32,461 nt of DNA. Origin: Gemmatimonadales bacterium. Lineage in GTDB: Bacteria > Gemmatimonadota > Gemmatimonadetes > Gemmatimonadales > GWC2-71-9. Below the pieces are notes generated by a model. That model ran no database searches and had not been told where the DNA came from. It was given only the letters and a program-made list of their open reading frames with translations. Of this stretch, positions 20,400 through 30,171 are shown in pieces. The stretch is taken from positions 1 through 32,461 of the forward strand of contig JAICNA010000006.1 in NCBI GenBank assembly GCA_025928955.1, read 5' to 3'. Within the stretch, counting starts at the first letter, position 1, and the number at the start of each line of letters is the position of its first letter. Made by a program: the position numbers and the translations under genes.

Positions 20400-21213
20400 G
20401 AAGCGGCGCCCATCGGATCAGCAGCGCCGGCCAACGCAGGACGAGCAGCTGCTCGAGGGGCCGCAGCGCGAAGGGCCGGATCCGATCTTCCACTCGGATC
20501 CGTGGCTCGTGCTCCGGATCATGGGCGAGTTCGTGTGGGGCTTCGACAACCTGGCCGACGTGAGCGACGGCGTGTCGATCTTCGGCTCGGCGCGGACGCC
20601 GCCGCACGACCCGCATTACCAGCATGCGGTCACGACCGCGCGGCTCCTCGCGGAGGCGGGAATCCCGGTGATCACCGGCGGCGGGCCCGGCATCATGGAG
20701 GCGGCGAACCGTGGGGCCGAGGAGGGAGGCGGGCTCTCGATCGGCTGCAACATCGAGCTGCCGTTCGAGCAGGGCTCGAATCCGTACCTCGACCGGAGCC
20801 TCAATTTCAAGTTCTTCTTCGTCCGGAAGACGATGTTCATCAAGTACGCGACGGCGTTCGTCGTGTTTCCGGGCGGCTTCGGCACCTTCGACGAGCTCTT
20901 CGAGGCGCTCACGCTGATCCAGACCGGCAAGATCAAGCACTTCCCGGTGATCCTGTTCGGAAGCACCTACTGGGGCGGGATGGTGGAGTGGCTCACGCGC
21001 ACCGTCGCCGCGGAACGGAAGATCAGCGAGAACGACCTCAACCTCTTCCACGTGACCGACGATCCGGAAGAGGTGCTCGAGATCGTGAAGAGCACCCGGG
21101 AGACGAAGCCGGAGCTCCGCAAGCGCGAGGCGAAGGGCAAGGACCCGGCGGTGATCGGCGAGCAGCCGACGGTGCCGGATGCACGGCCGGCGCCGGCGAA
21201 GCGGCCCGAGTAG
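20389..21213 (+). CDS. LOG family protein (TIGR00730 Rossmann fold; putative nucleotide 5'-monophosphate phosphoribohydrolase)
   Basis: VSIFGSARTPPHDPHYQHAVTTARLLAEAGIPVITGGGPGIMEAANRGAEEGGGLSIGCNIELPFEQGSNPYLDRSLNFKFFFVRKTMFIKYATAFVVFPGGFGTFDELFEALTLIQTGKI: PGGxGTxxE motif. GTG start at 20389. Confidence 0.94.
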   Translation: MNDKKRRPSDQQRRPTQDEQLLEGPQREGPDPIFHSDPWLVLRIMGEFVWGFDNLADVSDGVSIFGSARTPPHDPHYQHAVTTARLLAEAGIPVITGGGPGIMEAANRGAEEGGGLSIGCNIELPFEQGSNPYLDRSLNFKFFFVRKTMFIKYATAFVVFPGGFGTFDELFEALTLIQTGKIKHFPVILFGSTYWGGMVEWLTRTVAAERKISENDLNLFHVTDDPEEVLEIVKSTRETKPELRKREAKGKDPAVIGEQPTVPDARPAPAKRPE

Positions 21214-21270
21214 GAGTCGGAACGGGGAACGGGGCAGAGGGACCGGCAAAGGCATGCGAGAGGAAACGGG

Positions 21271-22442
<1,172 letters not shown>

Positions 22443-22446
<4 letters not shown>

Positions 22447-23963
22447 CCGCCCCTTCGACGGCAGCGATCGCGGTTCCCCCGACCCGCGCATACGCCTGGT
22501 ATGCGCTGGGCCTCCTCACGTTCATCAATCTCCTCAACTACCTCGATCGCAACGTCATCTTCGCGCTCTTCGAGCCGATCAAGGCCGATCTCGCGCTGAC
22601 CGACGCGCAGCTCGGCTGGCTCGGCTCGGCGTACGTGCTGGTCTTCTCGCTCGCGGCGCTGCCGTTCGGCGTGATGAGCGATCTCCGCTCGCGCCGTGCC
22701 GTGATCGCGTTCGGCGTGGCGTGCTGGAGCCTGTTCACGGTCCTGAGCGGGATGGTGGAGAGCTATGCGCAGCTCTTCATCTGCCGCGCCGCGGTCGGCA
22801 TCGGCGAGGCGGCGTTCGGCGCGGCGGCGGCCTCGCTCGTCGCCGACTACTACGCGAAGCGCGGCCGCTCGATGGCCATGGGCATCCTCGCGGCCGGGCT
22901 CGTGCTCGGCGGCGGGCTCGGCATCTGGCTCGGCGGGCAGCTCGGCGAAGCGTACGGGTGGCGCGTCGCCTTCATGGTCGTCGGGGCGCCGGGCTTCGTG
23001 TGCGCGATCCTGGCAGCGCGGCTCAGGGACCCCACGCGCCACCATCCGCCGATCGCGCTCCGGCCGTACGTCCGCGAGATGAAGGAGCAGGGCCTGTCGA
23101 TCTTCCGGCAGTTCTTCCCGACGATCATCGGCACCGTGCTGGGTGGCGCCGCGGCGGTGGTGCTCGACCGCCGCTTCGGCGCGACCAGCCGCATCGACGC
23201 GGCGGCGTTCTCGATCGTCGCGGGCCTCGGCTTCGCGCTCAACATCGCGCTCTGGGTGCGCCAGATCCGCGCGAACCGGATCGACGAGACGCCGTTCGGC
23301 GGACAGATGACCGGCGCGATCGAGGGAATGCTCGGCTCGGCGCGCGCCGTGCTGCGCACCCCGACGCTGGTGTACGTCTTCATCGGCGGAGCGCTCATCT
23401 CGTTCGGGATGAACGGGCTCGTCGGGTGGGCGCCGACTTTCGTCTCGCGCACGCTCGGCATGTCCACGGCCGCCGTGTCGGATCTCCTCGGCTGGCGGCT
23501 GCTCTTCTTCGGCGCGCTCGGAACGCTCGTCGGCGGGGGCCTCGCAGACTGGCTCCGGGCCCGCACCGAGGCCGCGCGTGTCATCACGGTCTCGGCGGGC
23601 ATGCTCATCGGCGGCGCGCTGTCCGTATGGCTGCTGCTGAGCCGGGACGTGGCGCTCTTCGCGCCGCTCTTCGCCGCGGCGGTCTTCTTTCTCACCTGGT
23701 ACAACGGGCCGATCGTCGCGTCCATCTTCGACGTCGTTCCCGCGCGCATCGGCGCGACGGTGGCCGGGACCTACTACCTCTTCATTCACCTGGTGGGTGA
23801 CGCGGTCGCGCTGCCGCTCATCGGCGCACTGTCCGATCGCTTCGGCATCGATCGCGCCGTGCTTCTCCTTCCCATGGTCTCGATGCTGGGCGGGGTGATC
23901 GTGCTCTTCGCGGTAAGGACGGTTCGGGGGGACATGGAACGGCTGGTGGCGGAATCGGCATGA
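22443..23963 (+). CDS. MFS transporter, spinster-like
   Basis: [133 protein letters not shown] start overlaps the DHS-like stop (GTGA). Confidence 0.93.
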
Positions 23964-23999
23964 TGCAGCGGCGGGTTCAGACGCACGGCTGAGCTTCAC

Positions 24000-24172
24000 G
24001 GAATCGCGAACCGCGAAACCACTGCGAAATCGCGGAAGAGTTCGGGTACGTGTGGGCAAACGGCGGGCACGAAAACACGAAACAACGAAAGGCTCAATCC
24101 AGTGGAGCAACGGAGCGCTATTCCACAGGATCCTTCCGCGGTTTTCGTTCATTTTCGTGGTTTCGCGATTCC
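24000..24172. repeat. long imperfect inverted repeat (arms about 39-40 nt) in intergenic region, with cacgaaa-type repeats in the loop
   Basis: Left arm 24000-24038 ggaatcgcgaaccgcgaaaccactgcgaaatcgcggaag; reverse complement of right arm 24133-24172 ggaatcgcgaaaccacgaaaatgaacgaaaaccgcggaag; loop contains cacgaaaacacgaaacaacgaaa. Confidence 0.65.
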
Positions 24173-24313
24173 ACGTGAGCGTTGCATGCGAGTCGAAGCC
24201 CTGCAATGCAACGATCGCTGCGACGGCCCCGCCGTGACCCGCCCCACAGGGCACCGAGGGGGATGAGGTTAGATTACAGCGTCCGCCCAGAGTCTTCCGC
24301 TGCCGAGGTCGTC

Positions 24314-24547
24314 ATGAGTCGCCATCCAGTTCATCAGCTCCACCTGCACCATCGGGGACGTGCCTTCCACTTCGTCGCGTATGACGGCGAGCCCGCGAAC
24401 GTTGCCCGCGGGAAGGATGCGGTGCCCGCGACCTGGTTCCTGATGGCGTCCGGGAAGCGCTGGGCCGTGATGGAAGTCGCCAATGCGCCCGAGGCGGAAC
24501 GCGACACCCAGTTCACGGAGTGGCTCGACCAGAACGTGTTCGCCTGA
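24314..24547 (+). CDS. small conserved hypothetical protein (77 aa)
   Basis: MSRHPVHQLHLHHRGRAFHFVAYDGEPANVARGKDAVPATWFLMASGKRWAVMEVANAPEAERDTQFTEWLDQNVFA; upstream TTAGATT -10-like element around 24267-24275. Confidence 0.65.
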   Translation: MSRHPVHQLHLHHRGRAFHFVAYDGEPANVARGKDAVPATWFLMASGKRWAVMEVANAPEAERDTQFTEWLDQNVFA

Positions 24548-24558
24548 ACCGCGTCACG

Positions 24559-24580
24559 GGGCCGGCAATCACGCCGGCCC
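24559..24580 (+). terminator. GC-rich hairpin downstream of the 77-aa ORF (terminator-like, no U tract)
   Basis: gggccggc-aatcac-gccggccc, perfect 8-bp stem 12 nt after the stop codon. Confidence 0.4.
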
Positions 24581-24670
24581 TGCCGTACGATCCACACGCA
24601 GCACCCTTCTCCCACGTTCGACACTGCCCGCACCCTTGCGGGCGCCGCACCTCGCGCCGGGGGAATCCGC

Positions 24671-24976
24671 ATGCCCGCGTACATCGTGGTCCAGATCGAC
24701 GTGAAGGATCCGCACGCATACGAGGAGTACAAGGCCCTCGCACCGCCCTCGATCGAGGCCTACGGCGGCCGGTACATCGTGCGCGGCGGCGAGGTGGAAA
24801 CACTCGAGGGAAGCTGGAGCCCGACACGGCTCGTCATCCTCGAATTCCCCGACAGGGCGCGGGCGCGGGCGTGGTGGGAATCCACCGAGTACGACGCTGC
24901 AAAAGCGCTGCGACAGCGCGCGGCAGCGACCGAGATGATCCTGGTGGAGGGCCTCCCGGGAGAACGACGGCTCTGA
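24671..24976 (+). CDS. DUF1330 domain-containing protein
   Basis: MPAYIVVQIDVKDPHAYEEYKALAPPSIEAYGGRYIVRGGEVETLEGSWSPTRLVILEFPDRARARAWWESTEYDAAKALRQRAAATEMILVEG. Confidence 0.95.
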   Translation: MPAYIVVQIDVKDPHAYEEYKALAPPSIEAYGGRYIVRGGEVETLEGSWSPTRLVILEFPDRARARAWWESTEYDAAKALRQRAAATEMILVEGLPGERRL

Positions 24977-24977
24977 C

Positions 24978-25403
24978 GTGGCCGGCTACAGCTCGACTCC
25001 GCTGGTCGCGAAGCTCGGGATCAAGCCCGATACGCGCGTCGCATTCCGGAATGCACCGGACGGCTTTCGCGCGATGCTCGAGCCCTGGCCGGAGGGTGCG
25101 ACCGTGGCCGGAGGGCGATCGAGCGCGCTCGACGTCATCGTGCTGTTCGTCGAGCGAGCCGCGGTGCTCGAGAAACAGTTCCAGCCGGCCGCGCGGGCGC
25201 TCGTTCCGGATGGCGCGCTCTGGGTGGCATGGCCGAAGAAAGCTTCGGGGGTGACAACCGACCTGACCGAAGATCGCGTACGCGCCATCGGGCTCGCGGC
25301 CGGGCTCGTCGACGTGAAGGTCTGCGCGATCGACGCCACCTGGTCAGGCCTCAAGTTCGTCGTGCGCCTCGCGGATCGCGCCGGGCGGACCCGTCCGCCA
25401 TGA
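24978..25403 (+). CDS. DUF3052 family protein
   Basis: GYSSTPLVAKLGIKPDTRVAFRNAPDGFRAML...LDVIVLFVERAAVLEKQF...VPDGALWVAWPKKASGVTTDLTEDRVRAIGLAAGLVDVKVCAIDATWSGLKFVVRL. GTG start. Confidence 0.93.
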   Translation: MAGYSSTPLVAKLGIKPDTRVAFRNAPDGFRAMLEPWPEGATVAGGRSSALDVIVLFVERAAVLEKQFQPAARALVPDGALWVAWPKKASGVTTDLTEDRVRAIGLAAGLVDVKVCAIDATWSGLKFVVRLADRAGRTRPP

Positions 25404-25795
25404 CGTCGCGGCCGATCCTTCTCGCCACCGCGTTCGCCTTCGGGCTCGCGGGGCTCGCGCTCCTCTTCGCCCCCGACGAAATGCTGCGGCTTCTCGGCGT
25501 CGCCGAGGCGCCGGACGGAATGAGCGCCTTCGCGCAGCTGCTCGGCGCCGCATGGATCGGTCTCGCCTACGGCAACTGGACAGCGCGCGGACTGGCGGTG
25601 GGGGGAATTCACGGGCGGGCGATCGTCATCGGCAACCTCATGCACTCGACGATCGGCGCCCTGGTGCTGGCGCGCGAGGCCATCGGCGGTGCGTCCGTCG
25701 TCTTGTGGCTCGTCGCAGCCGGTCTCGCGACGACGGCCGTCGCCTTCGGGTGGCTCATGCGGAACCCGCCGGTGGCAGCGCTCCCGCGGAGCTAG
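25400..25795 (+). CDS. small integral membrane protein
   Basis: MTSRPILLATAFAFGLAGLALLFAPDEMLRLLG...four hydrophobic segments; ATGA overlap with upstream DUF3052 gene. Confidence 0.75.
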   Translation: MTSRPILLATAFAFGLAGLALLFAPDEMLRLLGVAEAPDGMSAFAQLLGAAWIGLAYGNWTARGLAVGGIHGRAIVIGNLMHSTIGALVLAREAIGGASVVLWLVAAGLATTAVAFGWLMRNPPVAALPRS

Positions 25796-26397
25796 TCCCG
25801 ACGCGGGTGCTCCGCGTCCTCCGCGCGCCGCGCCGTCTCCGCGTCGAGGCGCTCGCGAATCGCGACGAGGAGCGGGTCGTTCGCCGTATGGCCCCGGCCG
25901 TAGGCGAGGTTGAAGCGATAGTCGAAGCCGATCGGGTTTCTTCCCTGGGTGTGCTGCAGGATCGTCTCGAGCTTGTCGAGGCCCTTCGCGATGCGGGCTT
26001 CGGGCGAGGCGCCCAGCTCGTAGTCGTCCCAGAGCGCCAGGATATCGGCGCGGAGCGGGGCGGGAAGCGGCGCGAGGAGTTCGAGAAGGTCGGCGCGCTC
26101 CTCCGCCGACTTGCTGCCTTTCTGGTCGGGTGCCGGAATGTCGCCGCCGATGGCCTCGCCGAGATCGTGGATGAGGCAGATACGCAGCAGTCGGCCGAGA
26201 TCGACGGCCGGGTCCCGCCCATAGAGCACCATCGCCATCAGGCAGAGCCGCCAGGTGTGCTCGGCGACGCTTTCCTGCTCCCCCTCCGAGGTCCAGCCGC
26301 TCCGGCGCACGGTCTTGAGGCGCTCCGCGCTGCGCAGGAACGCGAGAATGCCGTCGAGGTCGGCCGCGTCCGCGCCCTGCGGCCTCTGCGCGCTCAT
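25792..26397 (-). CDS. HD domain-containing hydrolase (YfbR/HDDC2-like)
   Basis: ESVAEHTWRLCLMAMVLYGRDPAVDLGRLLRICLIHDLGEAIGGDIPAPDQ...ERADLLELL; HD signature (H..HD). Confidence 0.92.
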   Translation of the reverse strand: MSAQRPQGADAADLDGILAFLRSAERLKTVRRSGWTSEGEQESVAEHTWRLCLMAMVLYGRDPAVDLGRLLRICLIHDLGEAIGGDIPAPDQKGSKSAEERADLLELLAPLPAPLRADILALWDDYELGASPEARIAKGLDKLETILQHTQGRNPIGFDYRFNLAYGRGHTANDPLLVAIRERLDAETARRAEDAEHPRRD

Positions 26398-26681
26398 CGC
26401 GGGTCGAAGCCGCCGAGCGCGAGAGTCCGCTCGTATTCCTGCCGGATGGCGACGGTGCCGATCTCGGAGCCGTCGTCGAGGATGATGCGGTCAGGAATGC
26501 CGTCGGAGTGATGGAGCATGGCCATCGCGAGCTGCATGGCCCTCGCGGCGCTCTCGCAGGCGATCTCGATGCTCTTGCCCTCTCGCGAGGCGATGAGCCG
26601 GGCGGGCGCTCGCATGTCGTGCGGCTCGGAGCCGTCGGCCTCGCGCCTTGCCTGATCGTGGCGGGGAAGTTGTTCGGTCAT
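26394..26681 (-). CDS. small hypothetical protein (95 aa)
   Basis: MTEQLPRHDQARREADGSEPHDMRAPARLIASREGKSIEIACESAARAMQLAMAMLHHSDGIPDRIILDDGSEIGTVAIRQEYERTLALGGFDPR; stop overlaps the HD gene start (ATGA). Confidence 0.65.
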   Translation of the reverse strand: MTEQLPRHDQARREADGSEPHDMRAPARLIASREGKSIEIACESAARAMQLAMAMLHHSDGIPDRIILDDGSEIGTVAIRQEYERTLALGGFDPR

Positions 26682-26756
26682 GGATGGCTCCAGACTGGGA
26701 CGAACGCGAGATCCGCAGCTGCATAGCGGCTGATCGCTCCGCCATCGCGCGCCTTC

Positions 26757-26787
26757 CGCAAATAGAAACGCCCCCGTGCGGGGGCGT
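26757..26787 (-). terminator. rho-independent terminator of the L,D-transpeptidase-type gene
   Basis: Minus-strand read: acgcccccgcacgggggcgtttctatttg, a perfect GC stem followed by a T-rich tract. Confidence 0.8.
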
Positions 26788-26810
26788 CCAGATGGGGCGC
26801 TGCGGCCGGT

Positions 26811-27515
26811 TCAGCGGCTCGCGAGGTGCGTCTCGAATTCAGGGGCCGCGGAGGGATGATAGGAGAAGACAACCGATCCATCCTTGATCATGTCGATGAT
26901 GCGCGCGGAAGCGGCGGGGCTCAGGGCAGGGCACCCCTGGCTCCGGCCCAGGCGGCCGAGCTGCGCGATGATCCCCTCGTTCACATAATCCGCGCCGTGG
27001 ACGACGATGGCCCGGTCGAACGCCAGGTCGTTGAGCCCCGCATCCAGGCCATGGAGCCGGAGCGACTTGCCATGCTTCCCGGTGTACGTCTTCCCCGTCA
27101 CGAACGTGCCCAGGCTCGACTGGTTGCTCCCGGCCCGGTTCGAGAAGGCGGTGGCCACATCCCCGCCCGTCCGATTTCCATGGGCCACCAGTTCCCGTTC
27201 GAGGACAGTCCCCTTCTCGGTATCCAGCACCCAGAGGCGACGCTCCCGGGAAGGGAGGCTGTAATCGATGACGGTGAGGAGGGGGCTGGACGAACGTCCC
27301 TCGGCGAGGACTCGCGCATGGGCCCGGAGCGCGAGATCGAGGACTTCGTTCCGGAGACCGGCCGCGGCGGCATTGGCTGCCAATGCGGCAGCCCCGACGT
27401 CGACCGAGTCGGTAACTACAGTAGTGACAGGCACATAGGCGTCCGCCGGTGCCGTCGGGATAGTCAGGAAGAGCGCGACCATTGCCGCGGCACATCGTAG
27501 AACGCGCTGGGTCAC
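26811..27515 (-). CDS. murein L,D-transpeptidase catalytic-domain family protein (secreted)
   Basis: Signal peptide MTQRVLRCAAAMVALFLTIPTAPADA; SLGTFVTGKTYTGKHGKSLRLHGLDAGLNDLAFDRAIVVHGADYVNEG...LGRSQGCPALSP (catalytic Cys). GTG start. Confidence 0.92.
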   Translation of the reverse strand: MTQRVLRCAAAMVALFLTIPTAPADAYVPVTTVVTDSVDVGAAALAANAAAAGLRNEVLDLALRAHARVLAEGRSSSPLLTVIDYSLPSRERRLWVLDTEKGTVLERELVAHGNRTGGDVATAFSNRAGSNQSSLGTFVTGKTYTGKHGKSLRLHGLDAGLNDLAFDRAIVVHGADYVNEGIIAQLGRLGRSQGCPALSPAASARIIDMIKDGSVVFSYHPSAAPEFETHLASR

Positions 27516-27619
27516 TACCTACCTCACAGGATCCGGGTACCGGAACAGGTTAACCAGAGGGTGCTTTTCAGAGCAAGCGGTGGGCCAGAATCCGGTGATC
27601 CGGGGCACGCCTCGAGCGC

Positions 27620-27922
27620 TCAGGCTCGCCCGCGGATCTTGGCGAACCACCACCTCAGGCCAACGAAGAGAAAGCGCCAGTCCTTGAAGAACTCCGGGGG
27701 CTTCCCCTCGAAGGCATGGCCCACGAACTGGAAAGCCCAGCCGACCACGAAAAGGGTCAGTGGAACGGGCCAGAACCCCTCGATGAAGATCGCCACGATG
27801 AAGAGCGGCACGGAGAGGGCAATCAACGGGATCCCGATGGTATGGCAGATCCGATTGACCGGGTGCTGGTGGCTCTCGGCGTAACGCGAGATCCATTCGC
27901 TCATGGGCCTGTTGCCGAGCAC
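27620..27922 (-). CDS. DUF962/Mpo1-like membrane protein
   Basis: MSEWISRYAESHQHPVNRICHTIGIPLIALSVPLFIVAIF...WPVPLTLFVVGWAFQFVGHAFEGKPPEFFKDWRFLFVGLRWW. Confidence 0.93.
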   Translation of the reverse strand: MLGNRPMSEWISRYAESHQHPVNRICHTIGIPLIALSVPLFIVAIFIEGFWPVPLTLFVVGWAFQFVGHAFEGKPPEFFKDWRFLFVGLRWWFAKIRGRA

Positions 27923-27936
27923 GGGGCCTCCCAGGC

Positions 27937-28368
27937 CTAGGGCCAGCGCGCCAGCATCTGGCGCAGCTCATCGCGATGATTCGTCTCGTCCGCGATGATA
28001 TCGTCGAACTGCACGACGAGGCCGTGCTCGCCTGCCTTTTCCGCCTGGCTCCGCCGCTTCACGTAGCGTGCAAGCGTCGCCACCTCGGCGTCGAGGGCCT
28101 TCTGGAGCATCTCCTTCGCCTCGAAGACCACGGGTACCGGAGCCGGCTCCGCCACAGGCGTTCCGCCGAGCGAGGAAATCTTGTCGGCGAGGATCTGGGC
28201 GTGCATCAACTCTTCCGGGATCTCGCTTGCGAAGAACGCGCGCAGCTCCTGACGGTAGGGGCCCTGCACCATGCTGGCATAGAGGCGGTACATGATCACG
28301 GCCTGAAACTCGCCGCGCAGGTCCTCGTTCAGACCATCGATGAGTTCCTGTCGTCCATCGTGTTTCAT
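27937..28368 (-). CDS. ferritin-like / bacterioferritin-like protein
   Basis: LIDGLNEDLRGEFQAVIMYRLYASMVQGPYRQELRAFFASEIPEELMHAQILADKISSLGGTP...LARYVKRRSQAEKAGEHGLVVQFDDIIADETNHRDELRQML; AAAGGAG Shine-Dalgarno before ATG 28368. Confidence 0.9.
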   Translation of the reverse strand: MKHDGRQELIDGLNEDLRGEFQAVIMYRLYASMVQGPYRQELRAFFASEIPEELMHAQILADKISSLGGTPVAEPAPVPVVFEAKEMLQKALDAEVATLARYVKRRSQAEKAGEHGLVVQFDDIIADETNHRDELRQMLARWP

Positions 28369-28491
28369 GCGCTCAGCTCCTTTGCGGCACGCGGGATCCG
28401 GCCGGAGTTGGGGTGGGAATGGTGGAGGCGAAATCTGCACCGCGCGGCCCGGACGCGGCGTGATACAGGTCCGGAATCACGGGATCCGACG

Positions 28492-29106
28492 TCAGTCGAC
28501 GACTTCGAACGCGGCTTCGGCGCGCTCGATGAGCCCCCGCTCGATGCCCGGCCATTGGTCGCGCGCACGACCCTCCGGCCGCAGGTCCGCGACGGGCATG
28601 GGCAGCCCGCGCCCCGGCTCGAGATAGAAAATGATGAACTCGTGCTTCCGGTCATCCGAAACCACGCGGACATATCGGCTCACGATCCAGTCGGTCCCTG
28701 CCGCGATTCCTCGCTGCTCGAGGAAGCGCACCATTTCCGGGAGCCGGAAGAGATCCCAATCGGGGAGCGGCCACGTCTGATGAAGGTACTCGTGGGTGCC
28801 GAGCCGGGTCATCCGGAGCCGGGGGTAGTCGAAGGTATGGTCGTTCGCGGGAAGGAAGTGCTCGAAGTGCACGATGAGTGCGCGGCCGAGCCGTCCCTCG
28901 ATGATTTCCCCGAACAGATGCTGTTCGGCGCGGGCCCGCCCGCCCACATCGAGGTCCAGCCGGCCGAGATAGCCGAGCGTCGGGTCGACGGTGACGGACA
29001 CGCGTGGCAGCGTGTCGGACCGGATCGTCTGCTCGACGCGGCGCTGTCCCGCGAGCGGGGAGACGGCTCCGATCTGCAGTATGAGCACGAGCGGCAGGAT
29101 GCGCAT
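28492..29106 (-). CDS. hypothetical secreted protein (204 aa)
   Basis: Signal peptide MRILPLVLILQIGAVSPLAGQ; rest not recognised (HEFIIFYLEPGRGLPMPVADLRPEGRARDQWPGIERGLIERAEAAFEVVD). Confidence 0.7.
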   Translation of the reverse strand: MRILPLVLILQIGAVSPLAGQRRVEQTIRSDTLPRVSVTVDPTLGYLGRLDLDVGGRARAEQHLFGEIIEGRLGRALIVHFEHFLPANDHTFDYPRLRMTRLGTHEYLHQTWPLPDWDLFRLPEMVRFLEQRGIAAGTDWIVSRYVRVVSDDRKHEFIIFYLEPGRGLPMPVADLRPEGRARDQWPGIERGLIERAEAAFEVVD

Positions 29107-29164
29107 GGCGAAGGTCGCGGGAAGGGGATTCTCCTTTGACACCGACCATCGGCTCCCGGTTGCG

Positions 29165-29971
29165 CTAGGACAGCGGCGCGCGGGGCGGCTTGTACTCCGT
29201 GACTTCACCGACCGATTCGAAGCCGAGCCTCTGGTACACCGCGACGGCGCCCGGAGCGGCCTGAAGCCCGGCGTGCAGGGCGCCTTCCATCCTCGCCCCG
29301 ACGAGCATGTGCCGGAGCAGCGCGCCGGCGTAACCCCGCCCGCGCCAGTACTCGAGCGTGGACACGTTGTAGATGCCGGCGATCCCGGCTGCGATCGTGA
29401 CTTCCGCGGCTGCGACCGCGACGCCCTGCAGATACGCGACGAAGAAGCGAAGCGGCGACTCGCCGCCGAGCAGCTCGGGCGCGGCGGTCTCGTAGAAGTG
29501 CAGCACGTCCTGGTCGGGCGGGCTCCAGTTCGCGGCGTTGATCGCAGCGAACTCCCGCAGCTGGGCGGACGTCTCCGCCCGGCGCACATCGAGCTTGTCG
29601 GGAAGCGGCTCAGGCAGGACGCGCGCGATATCCGCCGACATCACCGTCTCGCTTTCCGCGACCTCGAGGCCGAGCCGCGCGAGCGTGCTTCCGAGGCCGG
29701 CCGGGGTGTCCGCGGGGCTCACCCACCATGAGAACGGCCGGCCGCGCGACCGGAACCACTCGATGCCCTCGGCGCTTCGGGCCTCCGCGTCGGCGGGATC
29801 GAGTCGAGTACGGCAGACGAGATTGAACGTGTCGGTGGCGAGGCCGGAGTCGACCAGTACGAAGCCGAGATCGTCGCGCACCGTCATGCCCGGAACCCGC
29901 CGCTGAATCCAGCCGGCGTGCACGGCCATGTTCTCGTCGAGCGCTTCGAGCAGCGCCGGGCGGTCAATCAT
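29165..29971 (-). CDS. GNAT family N-acetyltransferase
   Basis: VAVAAAEVTIAAGIAGIYNVSTLEYWRGRGYAGALLRHMLVGARMEGALHAGLQAAPGAVAVYQRLGFESVGEVTEYKPP, acetyl-CoA binding motif. Confidence 0.92.
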   Translation of the reverse strand: MIDRPALLEALDENMAVHAGWIQRRVPGMTVRDDLGFVLVDSGLATDTFNLVCRTRLDPADAEARSAEGIEWFRSRGRPFSWWVSPADTPAGLGSTLARLGLEVAESETVMSADIARVLPEPLPDKLDVRRAETSAQLREFAAINAANWSPPDQDVLHFYETAAPELLGGESPLRFFVAYLQGVAVAAAEVTIAAGIAGIYNVSTLEYWRGRGYAGALLRHMLVGARMEGALHAGLQAAPGAVAVYQRLGFESVGEVTEYKPPRAPLS

Positions 29972-30171
29972 CCGCGATAGGCGTCGAGCGAGATGTTGAG
30001 GTCGCGCCGGAGATCGGCATCGCCGCGGAGCAGCTCCTCCCAGGTGATCTCGTGGCCGCGACGCCCTCCCTTCGGCGTGATCTTCACCCCTTCGGGAGTG
30101 ATCGTCACCGTGTAGAGCTTCTCACCGAGCTCCAGCTCACGCCTGATCGTCTTGTCGAGTCGGGTCGGCAT
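29968..30171 (-). CDS. small hypothetical protein (67 aa)
   Basis: MPTRLDKTIRRELELGEKLYTVTITPEGVKITPKGGRRGHEITWEELLRGDADLRRDLNISLDAYRG; ATGA overlap with GNAT gene. Confidence 0.65.
   Translation of the reverse strand: MPTRLDKTIRRELELGEKLYTVTITPEGVKITPKGGRRGHEITWEELLRGDADLRRDLNISLDAYRG

Noticed and set aside
24061-24090. Short cacgaaa-type direct repeats as a CRISPR array
   Set aside because: Units are about 7-9 nt, immediately adjacent, with no spacers of uniform length and no cas genes.
27523-27600. sigma-70 promoter upstream of the L,D-transpeptidase gene
   Set aside because: TTGCTC is present but no acceptable -10 at the right spacing; evidence too weak.
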